Assembly: GCA_019059635.1 (NCBI GenBank)
Contig: JAGVRJ010000002.1
Coordinates: forward strand, 744,001-808,000
Length of the DNA: 64,000 nucleotides
From: Proales similis
Lineage: Eukaryota; Rotifera; Eurotatoria; Ploima; Proalidae
Reading direction: 5' to 3'
Shown here: in pieces, positions 15,220-26,498 of the stretch
Layout: each line of letters opens with the position of its first letter
Position numbering within the stretch: position 1 is the first letter of the stretch
Position numbers and translations under genes: made by a program
The notes under the pieces: model-generated
Databases searched by the model: none
What the model was told of the DNA's origin: nothing
Seen by the model: the letters and a program-made list of their open reading frames with translations, nothing else

Positions 15220-17059
15220 ATGATTGCCGAACAGATATTGAAGAGAACGCCAAACATTTTGGTCCTGGCCTCTTGTGTAAAAGATTTTGAATTATTCAAA
15301 TCGATATTCATTTATTCATTCGGTCGCAACGCCTATACGATCTACAACCTTCCTGAAGCTGAATTCTGCAATGAGAAGGGTGCCTGGATCGGCCAATGTG
15401 CCCTGCTTGTTTCAATTGAGAATTCTATCGATAAATTTGACAAAATCAAACGGCATTCAACTTATGAAGCATTTCTCAAACAGGGAGGCAATATATTGAG
15501 TTTGCCCTCACTTCAGGATGCTGCCAAGTTTACAAAAACAGGCCAAATAAATCTATTCAATGATTCTTTCTGGTTCGAGTCAGAGTACAAGTTAAAAGCT
15601 TATGGCTATTCCCCGATACCCTTTCACAGTTCACTTCTTCATGAGTATGGATGTGTGTACGCAATTAATGATTACAATGGACGACATCTTATTCTTAAGG
15701 TATTCTCTGGACTTGAATTGACAACTTAAACAAAACAAAATTAAAAATTAAACAAGATCGGAATGGACATGGAAAACGTCGGCGTGAATCAATTTTTCTC
15801 AGAAACTTTATTGACGGTATTTAAACTCAAGATGGGAAAAAATGAGATCGATGAAACCGAGCTTGAAACGTACAATCTCATGACAAGAAACAAAGTAAGA
15901 CCATTAAATTTGAATTAGAAAGCATGAATAAACTCTTGATTGAAAAGTTTTCACAATCACCAGGTGTAATAAACAGTTATTTAAATGGAAACATCAATAC
16001 CAAGGCTCGAATTGTATTCGGCAAATATATTCCTAATTTCGATGAAAAAACTTATTTTGACAATATAAAAACAAAAAAATTTGGAACCATGGTTCTCTAC
16101 TCGGAGCTGGTGGACTCGACGATGAACACAATCCAACAGTAAGCGCCTGTTTTCAACCCTAAAGCCTCGCGCTCGCTTTCCCTCCAAGTGTAGTCTACCG
16201 AAGAGCCTAAGTGGCATTGTGGTGGTAGCGCGTCAGCAGCTAAAAGGCGAAGGTAACAGCTAGTGCCTTGCGTGTTCGATGGGTAAACTCACACTTTACC
16301 CTTTGGAAAGGCAACCACCAGAACCAGTGGCTCTCCCCGCCCGGATGCTGCATGTTCACCACCCACATTCACCTCAACACGCAGACGTTCCCGCCCGAGC
16401 GCGTTGCCCTGCTGCAGTTCGCAGCCGCTCTAGCTTGCGTCCGCTCCATCAAGGGGCTGACAAACAACAAGGTGAGCTGTTCGCTCTCCCCACCCGCCTC
16501 CTTGCCTCTCTGACCGGCCTGTGCAGAACCTTCCCATCGGCATCAAGTGGCCAAACGACATTTTCTATCAGCAGAAGATCAAGATCGGCGGCGTGCGCGT
16601 CAAGACGAGCATGCAGGGCCCTTCGGTGATCGTGCGCATCGGCCTCGGCCTCAACCTCGACAACGAGCATCCCACTGAGTGCGTCAACCGACTCTTGCTC
16701 GTGCATGGTCAGCAGCCCCTCGCCGCCGAACGCTTCATAGCCGAGTTCCACAACCACCTGGAGAGAATGGTCGACCTGCTTGCCGAGCAGCAATCGGTCG
16801 ACTCCTTCTTGGATGACTTTGCCCAAGAGTGGATTCACAGGTGAGGCGACCACCTCTCTAGCCCCTTTCCCGTCTACGAGCTCTACGTCTGCCCAAGGAA
16901 GCAGAAGGTCTTTTGCCAGGATCTCGAACAAGAAGTCGAAATGCTCGGCATCGACGCCACCGGCTACCTGCGCGTCCGAAAGTCTGACGGGCATGAGGCT
17001 CTGCTTCAGCCCGATGGCAATCGATTTGACATGACCACCAATATGATTCTTTTGAGATA
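15220..17059 (+). CDS. HLCS: Holocarboxylase synthetase, copy B
   Basis: Second tandem biotin-protein ligase. The BPL_N-like part (TPNILVLASCVKDFE, CALLVSIE, GGNILSLPS) is clearly homologous to copy A but strongly diverged. From 16091 the sequence becomes nearly identical to copy A, including introns, and carries KWPNDI and KIGGVRV. The middle needs splicing out 15895-15947 (53 bp) to stay open; with that join the gene looks intact. I placed the start at the ATG at 15220. An in-frame ATG at 15178 lies before a TTTTTAG and is probably upstream of a splice acceptor. The biotin loop carries the same unusual residues as copy A. Function is likely the same; the N-terminal divergence may reflect different regulation or protein substrates, which is inference. 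Confidence 0.87.
16091..17043 (+). repeat. HLCS duplicated tract, unit B (gene-converted)
   Basis: Partner of 13768-14720. The left boundary is sharp at GTTCTCTACTCGG. The right boundary lies within the last codons, after which the copies and their 3' UTRs differ. Confidence 0.93.
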
Positions 17060-17226
17060 AAGTTATTACACTTAAGCTTCGATTTGCTTTTTCATTCCAT
17101 AGGTTTAGCTTTATTTATTTGCGACTATTGCTTCGAAAAGTGAGAAGATTTTGGATAATCCGATCGCAATATTAATTGGATAGAACACGAGTCGAGTAAA
17201 GTTTTGTTAAAAAATTTTTAGAATTT

Positions 17227-18407
17227 TTATTCTGATGAGGTCGCCTGCTCAAGCTTAGACTCTTGATTTTCGCTTGGCTCCGTGTAATGTTGATTGTCAT
17301 CTTTACTCTTGGCATCAGGTATCCACAGGCCCGACTTGATGCATCTGTCCATATGGTACTCTGCGTCTTCTTTACTCATCTGAAGCAACGTTTTTTGCAA
17401 GAGTTCGATATTTTGTGACTCGAAACACTTTTGCAATGATTCTGGAAGAGTCTCGAACACCTCGACTGGGTCAAGACCTCCTGGTCCCAGTCTTTTCTGA
17501 CGCTCTTCTTCTTCAGCCTCTTTCATGGCTTCTTCAATTTTCTCTTGAGCTCTCTTTCTTATTCTCTCCTTGAATGCTCGCAGTTCTTCATTAAAGCCTT
17601 CTTTGTACTCCGCGTTCGCTAGCTGCATCTTGGAAAAGAACGGGCCTACACAAACTCGAGGGTCGTAGTTCATTGTCTTGCTCAGTTCCAGAATGAACTG
17701 CATCACAATGCATTGATGAGCCACATGCTCCATCAAGTCGCGCTTCTCTTCTATTTCTAAATCAATGCACCAGACTACCAAATAATTGGCTGTGTCCTCG
17801 CACACCAGCTCCGGATAGTCGGTCAAATACTTTTTCGAGTCTTCATAATGGCGCAGCATGCCGAAATGCTTGATTTTTGATTTGTTCTTGTCGAGGAACT
17901 GCTTGTAGCGTTCAGCACGTTCTTCTTCAGACAGATGCTCGTCGGTTCTTTTCGCCGGCTCTTTGTTTATGACAGTCTTGGCAAAGCCGTCGTGGCTGAT
18001 AGTATCTACATTCCACGGAGTAAGCTAGCAATCGGCGAATTGGTTAAATAGGCAGATGGGACAACTCAAACTTGACAAACCTTCTCCTTCTTTTTGAGCT
18101 CTTCTTCCTTTCTCTGGTATTCCTCTTGCTGCTTTTTGAGCTCGGCTTCGTCACGCTCAAGCTGCTTTGCAATCGGATCGGAGTCTGTTCGGGCTTTCTC
18201 AAGCTTTTCTCTCAGCTCTCGGTTTTTCTTATCGATTTCTTGCTTGAACTTTTGCAACTCTTCTTTCTCCTTCTCAGCCTCTTTCTGTCGCTCTAGACGC
18301 GCTTGATGCCGCCAGCGGAACAGACTCGGCGTGTCAATGTTGGGATGAGTGTCATCCTCGTCGTCGGAAATCTCAATATCTTTCCATTTTGAGTAGTCGA
18401 TCGGCAT
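17227..18407 (-). CDS. CDC37: Hsp90 co-chaperone CDC37
   Basis: CDC37 recruits kinase clients to Hsp90 in the cytosol. The N-terminus ([20 protein letters not shown], then [10 protein letters not shown]) is the diagnostic kinase-binding segment and includes the CK2-type serine in ISDDED. A charged coiled coil follows, then [28 protein letters not shown], and the middle domain with [14 protein letters not shown] and [12 protein letters not shown]. Two exons: 18407-18081 and 18024-17227, separated by a 56 bp intron. The length is typical. Divergent from ARPC1, with about 0.9 kb between the starts. Confidence 0.96.
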
Positions 18408-19302
18408 TTTTCACGTAAGCTCTTTATTCTGCGCTTCAAAAGACAAACAAGCTAATAGTTGGAAGGTCGCTCCAAGTCCCAATATGTGCGCGCTTGAAAT
18501 CCGCATTAATGTACTAAGAGCCAACAAAATTAGATCATTCTCGAATGATGCCGCACATTCATAATCAAGCCTAAAAAATTTTTCAAATTATCCCAGCCAA
18601 CCGATTTTTAGAGCTGATCGGGCGCTAATAATCGGTTTTTAAAGGAACGGCCTCTAAAAATTGAAAAATAAAAACAAACCAGCCCCTGATAGTCTTGAAG
18701 GAGCCAGAAGTCGAGTTTGCAAATCTAACTTAACTTGAATATCAATTTCTTGGTCTGTTGTTTTCAACCTCTCCATTGCTCTGGACTAAGCGTGCTTGGT
18801 GCAATTGACCCATTCTTTTGTTCCTCCACCTCTCTTCATGTCTTCCTCTACCAAACTCTTGCAAAAGGCGCCATGTTCTCCCGCGAGTAATGGCCGGCGC
18901 TTGATCCCACTCTTTCCGTTATTTTCGCTCAGCTCGCTTAATCAAAAGCCAATGTTAAGAAGTTAATCCCAAATTCTTGTGATCAGACGCACAAATGCTT
19001 TTAAGCTCTTGCTAATAGTCAAACTTGTTTCCTCTTTGACATAATCGCATCAGCAAGGTTAAGACCAAATTTAGAGCAACGCTCGAGTCCAGCCGCATAA
19101 TGGCCACTTGCACTTGATCGATGGTGAACGCGAGCAAGTGAGAGAAGACAAAGCAAGCTCACTCGCTGCTGGCCCAGTTACTCATTCTTTGCGATTGACA
19201 AGTAAACTTCGACGACACGGCAAACGTATACACCTAACAGTCAGGCGGCTCGCTGATAAACCATAATCGGTGTTGAAAACTTGATGCGTTTAGATTTCGG
19301 CT
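18408..19302. other. Intergenic, CDC37/ARPC1 divergent promoter region
   Basis: About 0.9 kb between two divergent genes. No coding exon is recognised. The last bases before ARPC1 contain a GTTTAG (AG at 19292-19293), a possible splice acceptor ten bases before the ATG. Confidence 0.5.
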
Positions 19303-20795
19303 ATGACCGAGGTAGTTAAATTGAACATATTCGGCAGCGTCACCTGCCACGCGTGGAATCGAGATCGCACAAAGATCGCCATCTCGCCAAACTCAAAGGA
19401 CGTTTGTGTTTACGAGAAAACGGCTGCCAACGAGTGGAATCTTGTTCAAACCCTCAGCGAGCATTCGTCCAAAGTTCTTTGCATCGACTGGGCGCCCAAC
19501 TCGGACAACATCGTCACATGCGGAGCTGTAAGCTTGTCTCTCGGTCAGAAGAAAATGTCTGCTTACCCATTTTTGGAAGGATAAAAACGCCTACGTGTGG
19601 TCATACGACGGTCGCACCTGGAAGCCAGAGCTGGTTGTGTTGCGTATAAATCGAGCCGCGACTTGTGTCAAATGGAGCCCGAACGGTAAATACTTTAATG
19701 GCAAACAACAAAAGCGTACAGCGTGGCCAAGTCTCAATTTCGAAATGTAGAGAAAAAGTTCGCGGTCGGCTGCGGCAATCGGTGCATTTGTGTTTGCTAC
19801 TATGAGTCCAATCAGGGCTTCTGGGTGGCCAAGCACATTAAGAAGCAAATAAAATCAACAACTCTGTGCATTGACTGGCATCCAAGCAACAGCATGTTGG
19901 CCGCTGGTGGCTCCGACTTCAAATGCCGCATATTCGGCGCTCATATAAACGACGTGGACGGACAGCAGCCGCCCAATACGCCATGGGCTTCGAAAATAAC
20001 TCCAGCCGACTGCTTGCTCGAGTACACGGCCACCAACCACGGCTGGGTCTACTCTTGTGCATTTAATCCGAGTGGCACAGCACTCGTGTTCGTCTCTCAC
20101 GACTCGACCATTTACATGGTCAATTCACTGCACAACGTGAATGAGTAAGATTTGAGAATAGTTGCGCACGGCCTTTCTAATGCTCGTAACGCTAAACAGA
20201 GTCATTTCGCTCCCAACATCATTCCTGCCTTTCCTCAGCGTCAAATTCATTTCAAACGATTCGATCATTGCCGCGGTCAGTTCAAAATCTGGCACCGAAA
20301 TTTTCATCAAAAATAATCAGATTCGACTTTTTCAGGGCCACGACTGCTTTCCTGTGGTGTTCAAGCTTACCGGAAATAGCATTCGATTTGTTGAAAAACT
20401 AAACGTGTCCAACGTGAGACGAACTTCGGCGTAAGGGCTCTCTCGACCGTTTTCCTTCCTAATTTCAAACCGATTCGAATCGTTCGTTTGTCAGTGTGGC
20501 CAGTGCCAAGAGCATTTTCGGTAATCGAGACCGACTTAATTTGGACGAGAATGTAACAAACAACCAAGAGTCGATTCATCAAAACTCAATCAAGTAAAAT
20601 CTGTCACTAATTTAAAACGCGCTTTGCCACTGACCTGTTTCTATTCGCAACTTGAACTTTAGGCAGATAAGCGTTTACAAGCAGCAGGCGAGTGATCGCA
20701 TAAGCCACGTGACCACGTGCGGCCTGGACGGCCAAGTGGTCATATGGGACCTGAACAGCCTGGAGAAGCAGTTCAGCAATTTGGCCATGAAGTAG
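19303..20795 (+). CDS. ARPC1: Arp2/3 complex subunit 1 (ARPC1/p41), WD40 protein
   Basis: ARPC1 is the WD40 propeller subunit of the actin-nucleating Arp2/3 complex. Visible family blocks: [84 protein letters not shown] and the C-terminal [21 protein letters not shown]. At least five introns of about 45 to 65 bp interrupt the gene, for example after GGAGCT at 19528 and after NVNE at 20145. The insert loop before the last blade is present but short. The gene is complete, with stop at 20793-20795. Confidence 0.96.
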
Positions 20796-21085
20796 TCAGA
20801 GTGCGTGGATCAAGGATCACACATTTTATAATATTTTTGTATTTGCCGAGGTTGGCCCCTAGCCGCCAAGAAATTCGACATTTTCCGCAATCAATTCTTC
20901 TTCTTCTTCTAGTTTATCACTAAAGCATACTCAATTAAAGCGCGATAAACCTTTGATAGAATAAAACCTATCCGATTAAAAGCAGCAGTGGCAGCAATTT
21001 TTAGAATTTTAAAACTGCTCATTTTTGTAGCCCTTGATAAGGTTCTGTTTGTTTGTGCAAAAACCTAAGGTTGTCAAACACACAT

Positions 21086-21724
21086 ATGCCGCAGAAAAAA
21101 GCGATGCCGATTACTTATGTGCTCAAAGTGACTGTGCCTGCCGATCAGAGCATTCAGCAGTATAAAGAAACGCTTGAACAACGCTTGAGCACATTGAAGC
21201 CTCGACGCCTGAACAAGTTTCATGTGCAAACTGTTGTCTACCAGGCGGCCAATCATACGCAGCTTCATCAGTATTTACATTCGGACTATTCGTCGACTTG
21301 CTTCTCAATTCTGGACGTGCCCAATCAGCCCGGCGAAGTAAAAGTTCTGACCGGCGACATCGGCCTGGCTTCGCTTCAACGCCGACTCAGTGATTCGGGC
21401 ATACTGGTCGAGCGAAAGCCGCTTCAAATCGAGTGCACAGGCAGCGCATTTAAGCTGGGCGATTTTCAAATAAAAATCGGCGCCGTCACTCACAACAGCT
21501 CAAACAGAGGTCTCCTGGTCGAGATATCCTACTCAAGCGCCAGCAATAATCACGAGGCTTACGGCTTCATAGTCGAGTTCATTCAGAACTATTTCGGCTG
21601 GACCAACTTTAACGACATGCTCACAAACTTGGTTAGACGCAAAGCGTCGAACGCCAACTACTCGCCCGAAGACACCGTGGTTCAGTACTTTGAGCACTTC
21701 AATAGCATTCGAAACCAGAGATAA
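21086..21724 (+). CDS. MED20: Mediator complex subunit 20
   Basis: A single-exon gene of 212 codons. The C-terminal half matches MED20 (TRF-proximal, head-module subunit of Mediator), with FQIKIGAVTHNSSNRGLLVE, then a hydrophobic EFIQNYFGW segment and the ending TVVQYFEHFNSIR. The N-terminal half is more diverged. The ATG at 21086 is followed by PITYVLKV, which aligns with the family start. MED20 acts with MED18 near the TBP and Pol II CTD contacts. The absence of introns is unusual among its neighbours. Confidence 0.85.
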   Translation: MPQKKAMPITYVLKVTVPADQSIQQYKETLEQRLSTLKPRRLNKFHVQTVVYQAANHTQLHQYLHSDYSSTCFSILDVPNQPGEVKVLTGDIGLASLQRRLSDSGILVERKPLQIECTGSAFKLGDFQIKIGAVTHNSSNRGLLVEISYSSASNNHEAYGFIVEFIQNYFGWTNFNDMLTNLVRRKASNANYSPEDTVVQYFEHFNSIRNQR

Positions 21725-21982
21725 GCAGCAGCCGCCTATCGGTTTTATTCTTGTTCAATTCAGGGAAACAAGCAGTTTAATAAATATTAGAGCTCAAGTG
21801 CACAGGAGAGTTTAGGATCTGATCGAGATGACGAAAAGAAAAATAAAAAGAAATAAAGAGCCAAAATAGAATAAATAAACGCTGTAACGTGTAAACTTTC
21901 TTTCATCGTCAGTTCAGTCGCATGCAGACTCAATATGAATGACCAGGTTGCTTCGAATGAACACCGATGGGCAGATTGACAT

Positions 21983-22003
21983 GCAGGCAGGCAGGCAGGC
22001 AGC
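21983..22003. repeat. Short AGGC tetranucleotide repeat
   Basis: About five tandem GCAG/GGCA units in the region between MED20 and the KDEL receptor, probably 3' flanking or UTR sequence. No function inferred. Confidence 0.8.
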
Positions 22004-22460
22004 GGGCTGAATGTTGTGCAAAAGAATGTGTAAGGAGATAGAGACTGACGAACTGGCCAGTTGGATCCGAGCGTTTGGAGTTGATCTATTTTGCTTTTCT
22101 TTAACATATAATATTAGTAATCTTGAAAACTTAATCTAATATGCGTGCTTGTTGCGTTGTTGGTAGCGCCGAATTGATGCTGGTTTAAGCGGGCAATGCG
22201 AACTTTTTTCCTTGGAGCACTGGAAAGAAAAGAAAATTGGCCGATTAGACTTCGCAAACATTGAGTTTTTTGCCTCTGAGAACTTAAAAGTGTTTGAAAC
22301 CAGAGGTTAATCACGTTCGTTAGAAAAATGATTGAAAATACCAAGCTTGAGAAGAAGAGCAAGCGTATTGAACGCAAATTAGAAATTAAAAAAAATCATA
22401 AAATCAAAGTCAAGTTAAACAAATGAATTAAGTGAAGCACGCAAATTATATCAAATAAAG

Positions 22461-23218
22461 CTAATAGACAGATGGGTCGAAGAGTTTACCTTTGGTCACG
22501 TAGAGATAGAAAAAGTCGCAGTAGAGTATGGTCTGAATGATGCCGGCAAATATGGCAATGAGGTCGTAGAATCCTTCGGCATAATATCGGTAGATCCAGT
22601 TTAGGATGTATAGTGCTCGATAGGCGCCAAGAGCGAACAAATAATGGCTGGTTATTGATTCGGCCTCGCCAGTTTTGCTCACCATAAACAATTGCGGCAG
22701 AATTGCAACCGACTCCAAGTAGATTGAAAAGGTCCAGAGTATCTGCGTGTGTGCCAAGTTTTTAGATTGCAGAGGCGAATTGAGTCAGGAATGCTTCTCA
22801 CCTCAAGCACATCGAATTCGTGGTTGATGATCAGAGCCAACAAGGCAGAAGGAAGCAAAAGGAATTCAATTCTGAACGTGTCGTGGGTGCGGTCATAGGT
22901 GGCCTTGAACTTGACGTACATCAGGTAGATGGTTCCAAGTGATGATGAAATGTAGAAGATCTTCATCATTGTGTTGTACAACGAGATGAAATGCGTGAAC
23001 AGATCCAAGTATCGCGTCAGAAAGACCAGTGCGAATAGAATTTGACTTTTTCCGGAGATGCCTGTCGATTTAATCTTGATTAGCAATCGTCTGGATGCAA
23101 GATGAAGAGGGAAAAGAAATCAATCACCTGAGCACGATCGACTCTTCCATATTTTAAATAGGAGAATCAAAATAGCCAAGAGATGAGACAAATCACCGCA
23201 AAGTCGAAAAATGTTCAT
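22461..23218 (-). CDS. KDELR: ER lumen protein-retaining (KDEL) receptor, canonical
   Basis: A seven-helix receptor that retrieves K/HDEL proteins from Golgi to ER. Exons read on the minus strand are 23218-23128, 23061-22802 and 22742-22461. The protein starts [16 protein letters not shown] and keeps [46 protein letters not shown] and TSHYLFALG. Ligand-contact residues are intact: the N-terminal Arg, and the Y-R..L-Y..N-W..R segment. The C-terminus is short ([10 protein letters not shown]) and lacks the usual double-lysine tail. A diverged paralog lies just upstream on the same strand. Confidence 0.96.
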
Positions 23219-23390
23219 ATTGTGTGTGAGGGCAGGGTTTGCTCGGGTTTTCTCTAACGTTCGGTGCCTTGCGTCCTTTCTCTTTTAAATCTAATCAACG
23301 CCTAAAAGTATTAAATGTGAAAAATTTCATCCATGCCCAATAGACACGTATATATGCGGCCTCGTTAATAATCAGCTCAGTGAACTCTTG

Positions 23391-23446
23391 TTCTCTCTCT
23401 CTCTCCCACATTCACTAGCTCTCTCTCTCGTTCGCTCTCTCTCTAG
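23391..23446. repeat. CT-rich microsatellite
   Basis: Interrupted CTCTCTCT runs between the two KDEL-receptor genes. Simple sequence; no gene seen in the flanking bases. Confidence 0.85.
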
Positions 23447-23760
23447 TTCGCTTTAATGTGGCCCACTAAGGACTAATATTTTCCATCCATCTTTTTGCAT
23501 ACGTTCACTTTATATACAACGTGGCGATTCAATATTAAAGGATTTCAAATTATTGCTCTCTTTTTATTCGCATACTGAATGATGGTTGGCAAGTGAAAAA
23601 TTATAATGCGACACCTCATTCGTCGCGAGTCTTTGGCGTTCAGTGTTCGACACGACTTAACTGGGTCTAAGCACGTCGCGTAAAAATCTGTTTCTTCCTA
23701 CCTCAGTTGGCTGCTGGCTTGGTGAGCAGATGATGACGATCATCACTCTCGAATCGCCTC

Positions 23761-24553
23761 TTAGACCGGCTGTGCGCCGAGAGTTCCCAGAATCGCTTCG
23801 AATTTCTTATACCTTTGTCTAGCGTATTGATAGAAATATAAGTAAAGACCCAAGTGCATGCTTGAAAAGCATATCTCTATGGTCTGGAAGCCGGCTTGTC
23901 GCCATGCTGCCAGACCGCAGAGTAGATACAGTAGCTTGCTTCCTATGAACAGTCGCAAGTAATTCAGAACTGTTGGGCCACATTCTTGCTTTCTCTTGAT
24001 CATGTAGAACTGAGGCAGAAAACTTGCTGTTTCCAGATACCAAGCGAATGCTCGAGAGATCTAGAAATGGACAGAACGTTAGACACCAATTGCAGCTATA
24101 CAGAATGAAAAATAAAATTGCTCTCTCTCTTTCTGACCTCGACAAGGCTGAAGCTGTAGTTGAAAAAGACCGCCAATACAATACAAACCGGGAGGCAGTA
24201 TTCCATGCTCAAACGGTCATAGTTCTTTTCATAGCTTTTGCTCAGTTTACACCACATGATGTAGACTAGAAGGAGGCCGGCTACGATTTGCCCGCTTGCC
24301 AACACCTTCTCTACCGCGCTTATTGTGTAGACGAGAATTTCAGAATGCTTGAAAGTGTTGGAGATGAGCCAGTAGAGCTGGGTGTAAAAAGAAATGCCTG
24401 TCATCAAGGTGAAAATTCTTTTTGAATATCAAAGCGATGGTTGACTATAGTCTGATGCTTACCGGCCACTGACCGTTTTCTAATCGTTTCGTAGAGAAGC
24501 ACGATCACAGCCAAAAACTCTGCCAGTTCGCTTAGGCACTTCAATTTCTGCAT
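23761..24553 (-). CDS. Divergent KDEL-receptor-like paralog
   Basis: Same three-exon layout as the neighbouring receptor (24553-24463, 24397-24138, 24060-23761) with splice sites at equivalent positions, so it is a tandem duplicate. The family fold is still visible: CLSELAEFLAVIVLLYETIRKRS, SKSYEKNYDRLSMEY and a conserved WYLETASFLPQFYM. Key residues have gone. The N-terminal Arg is Lys. In the region [12 protein letters not shown] of the canonical copy this protein reads S-K-L-L-Y-L-L-C-G-L-A-A. The C-terminus YKKFEAILGTLGAQPV is also different. It is open throughout, so probably functional, but it is unlikely to bind K/HDEL in the usual way. Its real cargo is unknown. Confidence 0.8.
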
Positions 24554-24686
24554 CTTAATCGGAGTCAATCTACTTGCACTCTGTCAGGATTATGTTTTTG
24601 AGGATTCTGGGAGGACACACGCACACCCACGTCGATAAATAGAAATCAACAATTTTATTCAAAACAAAATGACGGCAAAAATAAAA

Positions 24687-26400
24687 TCAATTGCGAGCGA
24701 TCTCGGGAGATTTCATTTCGTTTGGATTATTTCTCATGAACCAGTCGGCCGCGTTCAGAAGCAGTGATTCAGAATTCCACGACGCGATTAGCTGCACACT
24801 AAGCGGCATTCCGATCTCAGACAGTTTAAGTGGAAGCGTAATGGCCGGCACACCGGCCACATTCGCCATACTTGTGAAAAAATCGTGCGGATCAAACGCT
24901 TGCTCTTCTAGATTTTCAATTATCTCCGAGTATTTTGGCGTATCGTTGTAACATGCCGGAGTGAGAATGAGATCGATTTTCGATTGGTCAAACGCTTTTT
25001 TAAAGTCGTTTCTGATCTTGTTTCTTACTGCTTGGGCCTTGAGAAAGTACTGCTCGTAGTTGCTTTTGGCAAGTGTGAGAGACAGTTGGTGTCACATTCG
25101 AACGAGAAAATCGCCTACCCTTTCAAGAGGAAATAATTTCCGCTCATAATACGGCTTTTAACGATTGGTCCCAGAGACAAGCTTCGATTGAAGGTGATCG
25201 CCTCATCAAAGCTCTTGTTGCCGGAATCGACACTAAATCCGTATCGAACACCGTCGTAGCGAGCGAAATTCGAAGCCACTTCGCAGCTTGTCAATATGCT
25301 ATAGCAGCCCATTGATTGAATAGCATTCGGCAAAGAAATGGACACCGCTTCTACATGCGGATGGCTTTTGATTATTTCAAGAGACTCTCGCCAAGCATTC
25401 AGATTATTGGCCGATAGGCCTTCTGGATAGCATTCGCGAGGCACTCCGACTCGAATTTTCCTATCCATGACTTTGTCTGACAACGAAATCGGCTTGTATT
25501 CGCGTTGGTCACAGGTCGCGTCTTGCAAGTCAGGCCCAGCTATAACATCTGCTCGATTTGGCCATTAACCAAAAATCGTCTCTTGTTTTAAATAAAAAAA
25601 AACTTAAAGAACGCACTCAATACATCGACGATAAGCGGAACGTTCGTGGCCATGATTCCGATTGTGTCAAAGTAATTGTTGAGTGGAATGAGTCCTAGAC
25701 GGGAAATCAGGCCGTATGTGGGCTTGAAACCGACGCAGCCAGTAAGAGCGGCCGGGTTTCTCACCGAACCTCCTGTGTCTGTTCCTATTGAACTAAAATT
25801 TTGATTAAGTTATGGCGAAATTTGAAATTGTATGAGAAGCAGTTTCTCACAAGTCGCATACTCCGGCAGTTACGGCTGCAGCCCCTCCGCCGGAACTGCC
25901 TCCGCAAACATAAAAGTCCAAGTTTTCACTATTCAGATCGAAATCCGGTCGGTTGAGATTGAACGGGTTTTTAACGGTCCCATAAACACTGGAGCTAACA
26001 GTGCCCATGCCAAATTCGTCCAGGTTGCTTTTGCCGAGAAGAACCGCACCCGATTGGAGAAGGCGCTCGACCACAGTGGCGTTGAAAGGCGGCACATAAT
26101 TTTCGAGCATCTTGGAGCCGCATGTTGTTCTCACTTCCTTGGTTGAGATGTTGTCTTTTACTGACATCAGCAAGCCGTCTAACTTTGAACGCGCCTGATC
26201 TTGATTTCTTGACCTGAAGATATTTACAGCGATCATTGCGGTCAGAAGTTTTCTCTCTTACTCTTTCTCACTCGAGCGGCGCTTTGTTCAGCTTGTGCAA
26301 GCGCAAGTTCGGACGTTTCGGTTATGAACATATTCAAGCCCTTGAGTCTTTTGGCCCTTTGGATGGCGGCCAAACAACGCTCGACGACTGTAGCGCTCAT
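24687..26400 (-). CDS. QRSL1: Mitochondrial glutamyl-tRNA(Gln) amidotransferase subunit A
   Basis: The amidase subunit of GatCAB, which converts Glu-tRNA(Gln) to Gln-tRNA(Gln) in mitochondria. The amidase signature is complete: catalytic Lys in [28 protein letters not shown] and the serine block [15 protein letters not shown]. Downstream are [11 protein letters not shown] and MPLSVQLIA. At least five exons. Exon 1 is 26400 to about 26271, and others join near 26217, 25848, 25793, 25605, 25546 and 25110. The ATG at 26400 lies ten bases after a TTTGCAG acceptor-like site and 98 bp after the GTPBP6 stop on the same strand. An operon-like arrangement is therefore possible. Confidence 0.92.
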
Positions 26401-26498
26401 TCTATCAGACTGCAAATATCTTAGTTTACTCTGCTTCTATTTTATTCAACAGGCATGATCGTGTTTTAAAACAACCCGAAGCATGTACAAGTGTAATG
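26401..26498 (-). promoter_or_regulatory. GTPBP6-QRSL1 intercistronic spacer with poly(A) signal and acceptor
   Basis: On the minus strand this 98 bp spacer holds an AATAAA (plus-strand 26441-26446) and then TTTGCAG, with AG at 26411-26410, ten bases before the QRSL1 ATG. A poly(A) signal followed by a splice acceptor between two close same-strand genes is the layout of a spliced-leader operon. A 5' UTR intron with its donor inside the upstream gene is the alternative. Confidence 0.55.

Noticed and set aside
16449-16994. Minus-strand ORF of 181 codons, and its counterpart at 14126-14434
   Set aside because: Antisense to the GC-rich catalytic exons of the two HLCS copies; no independent protein features.
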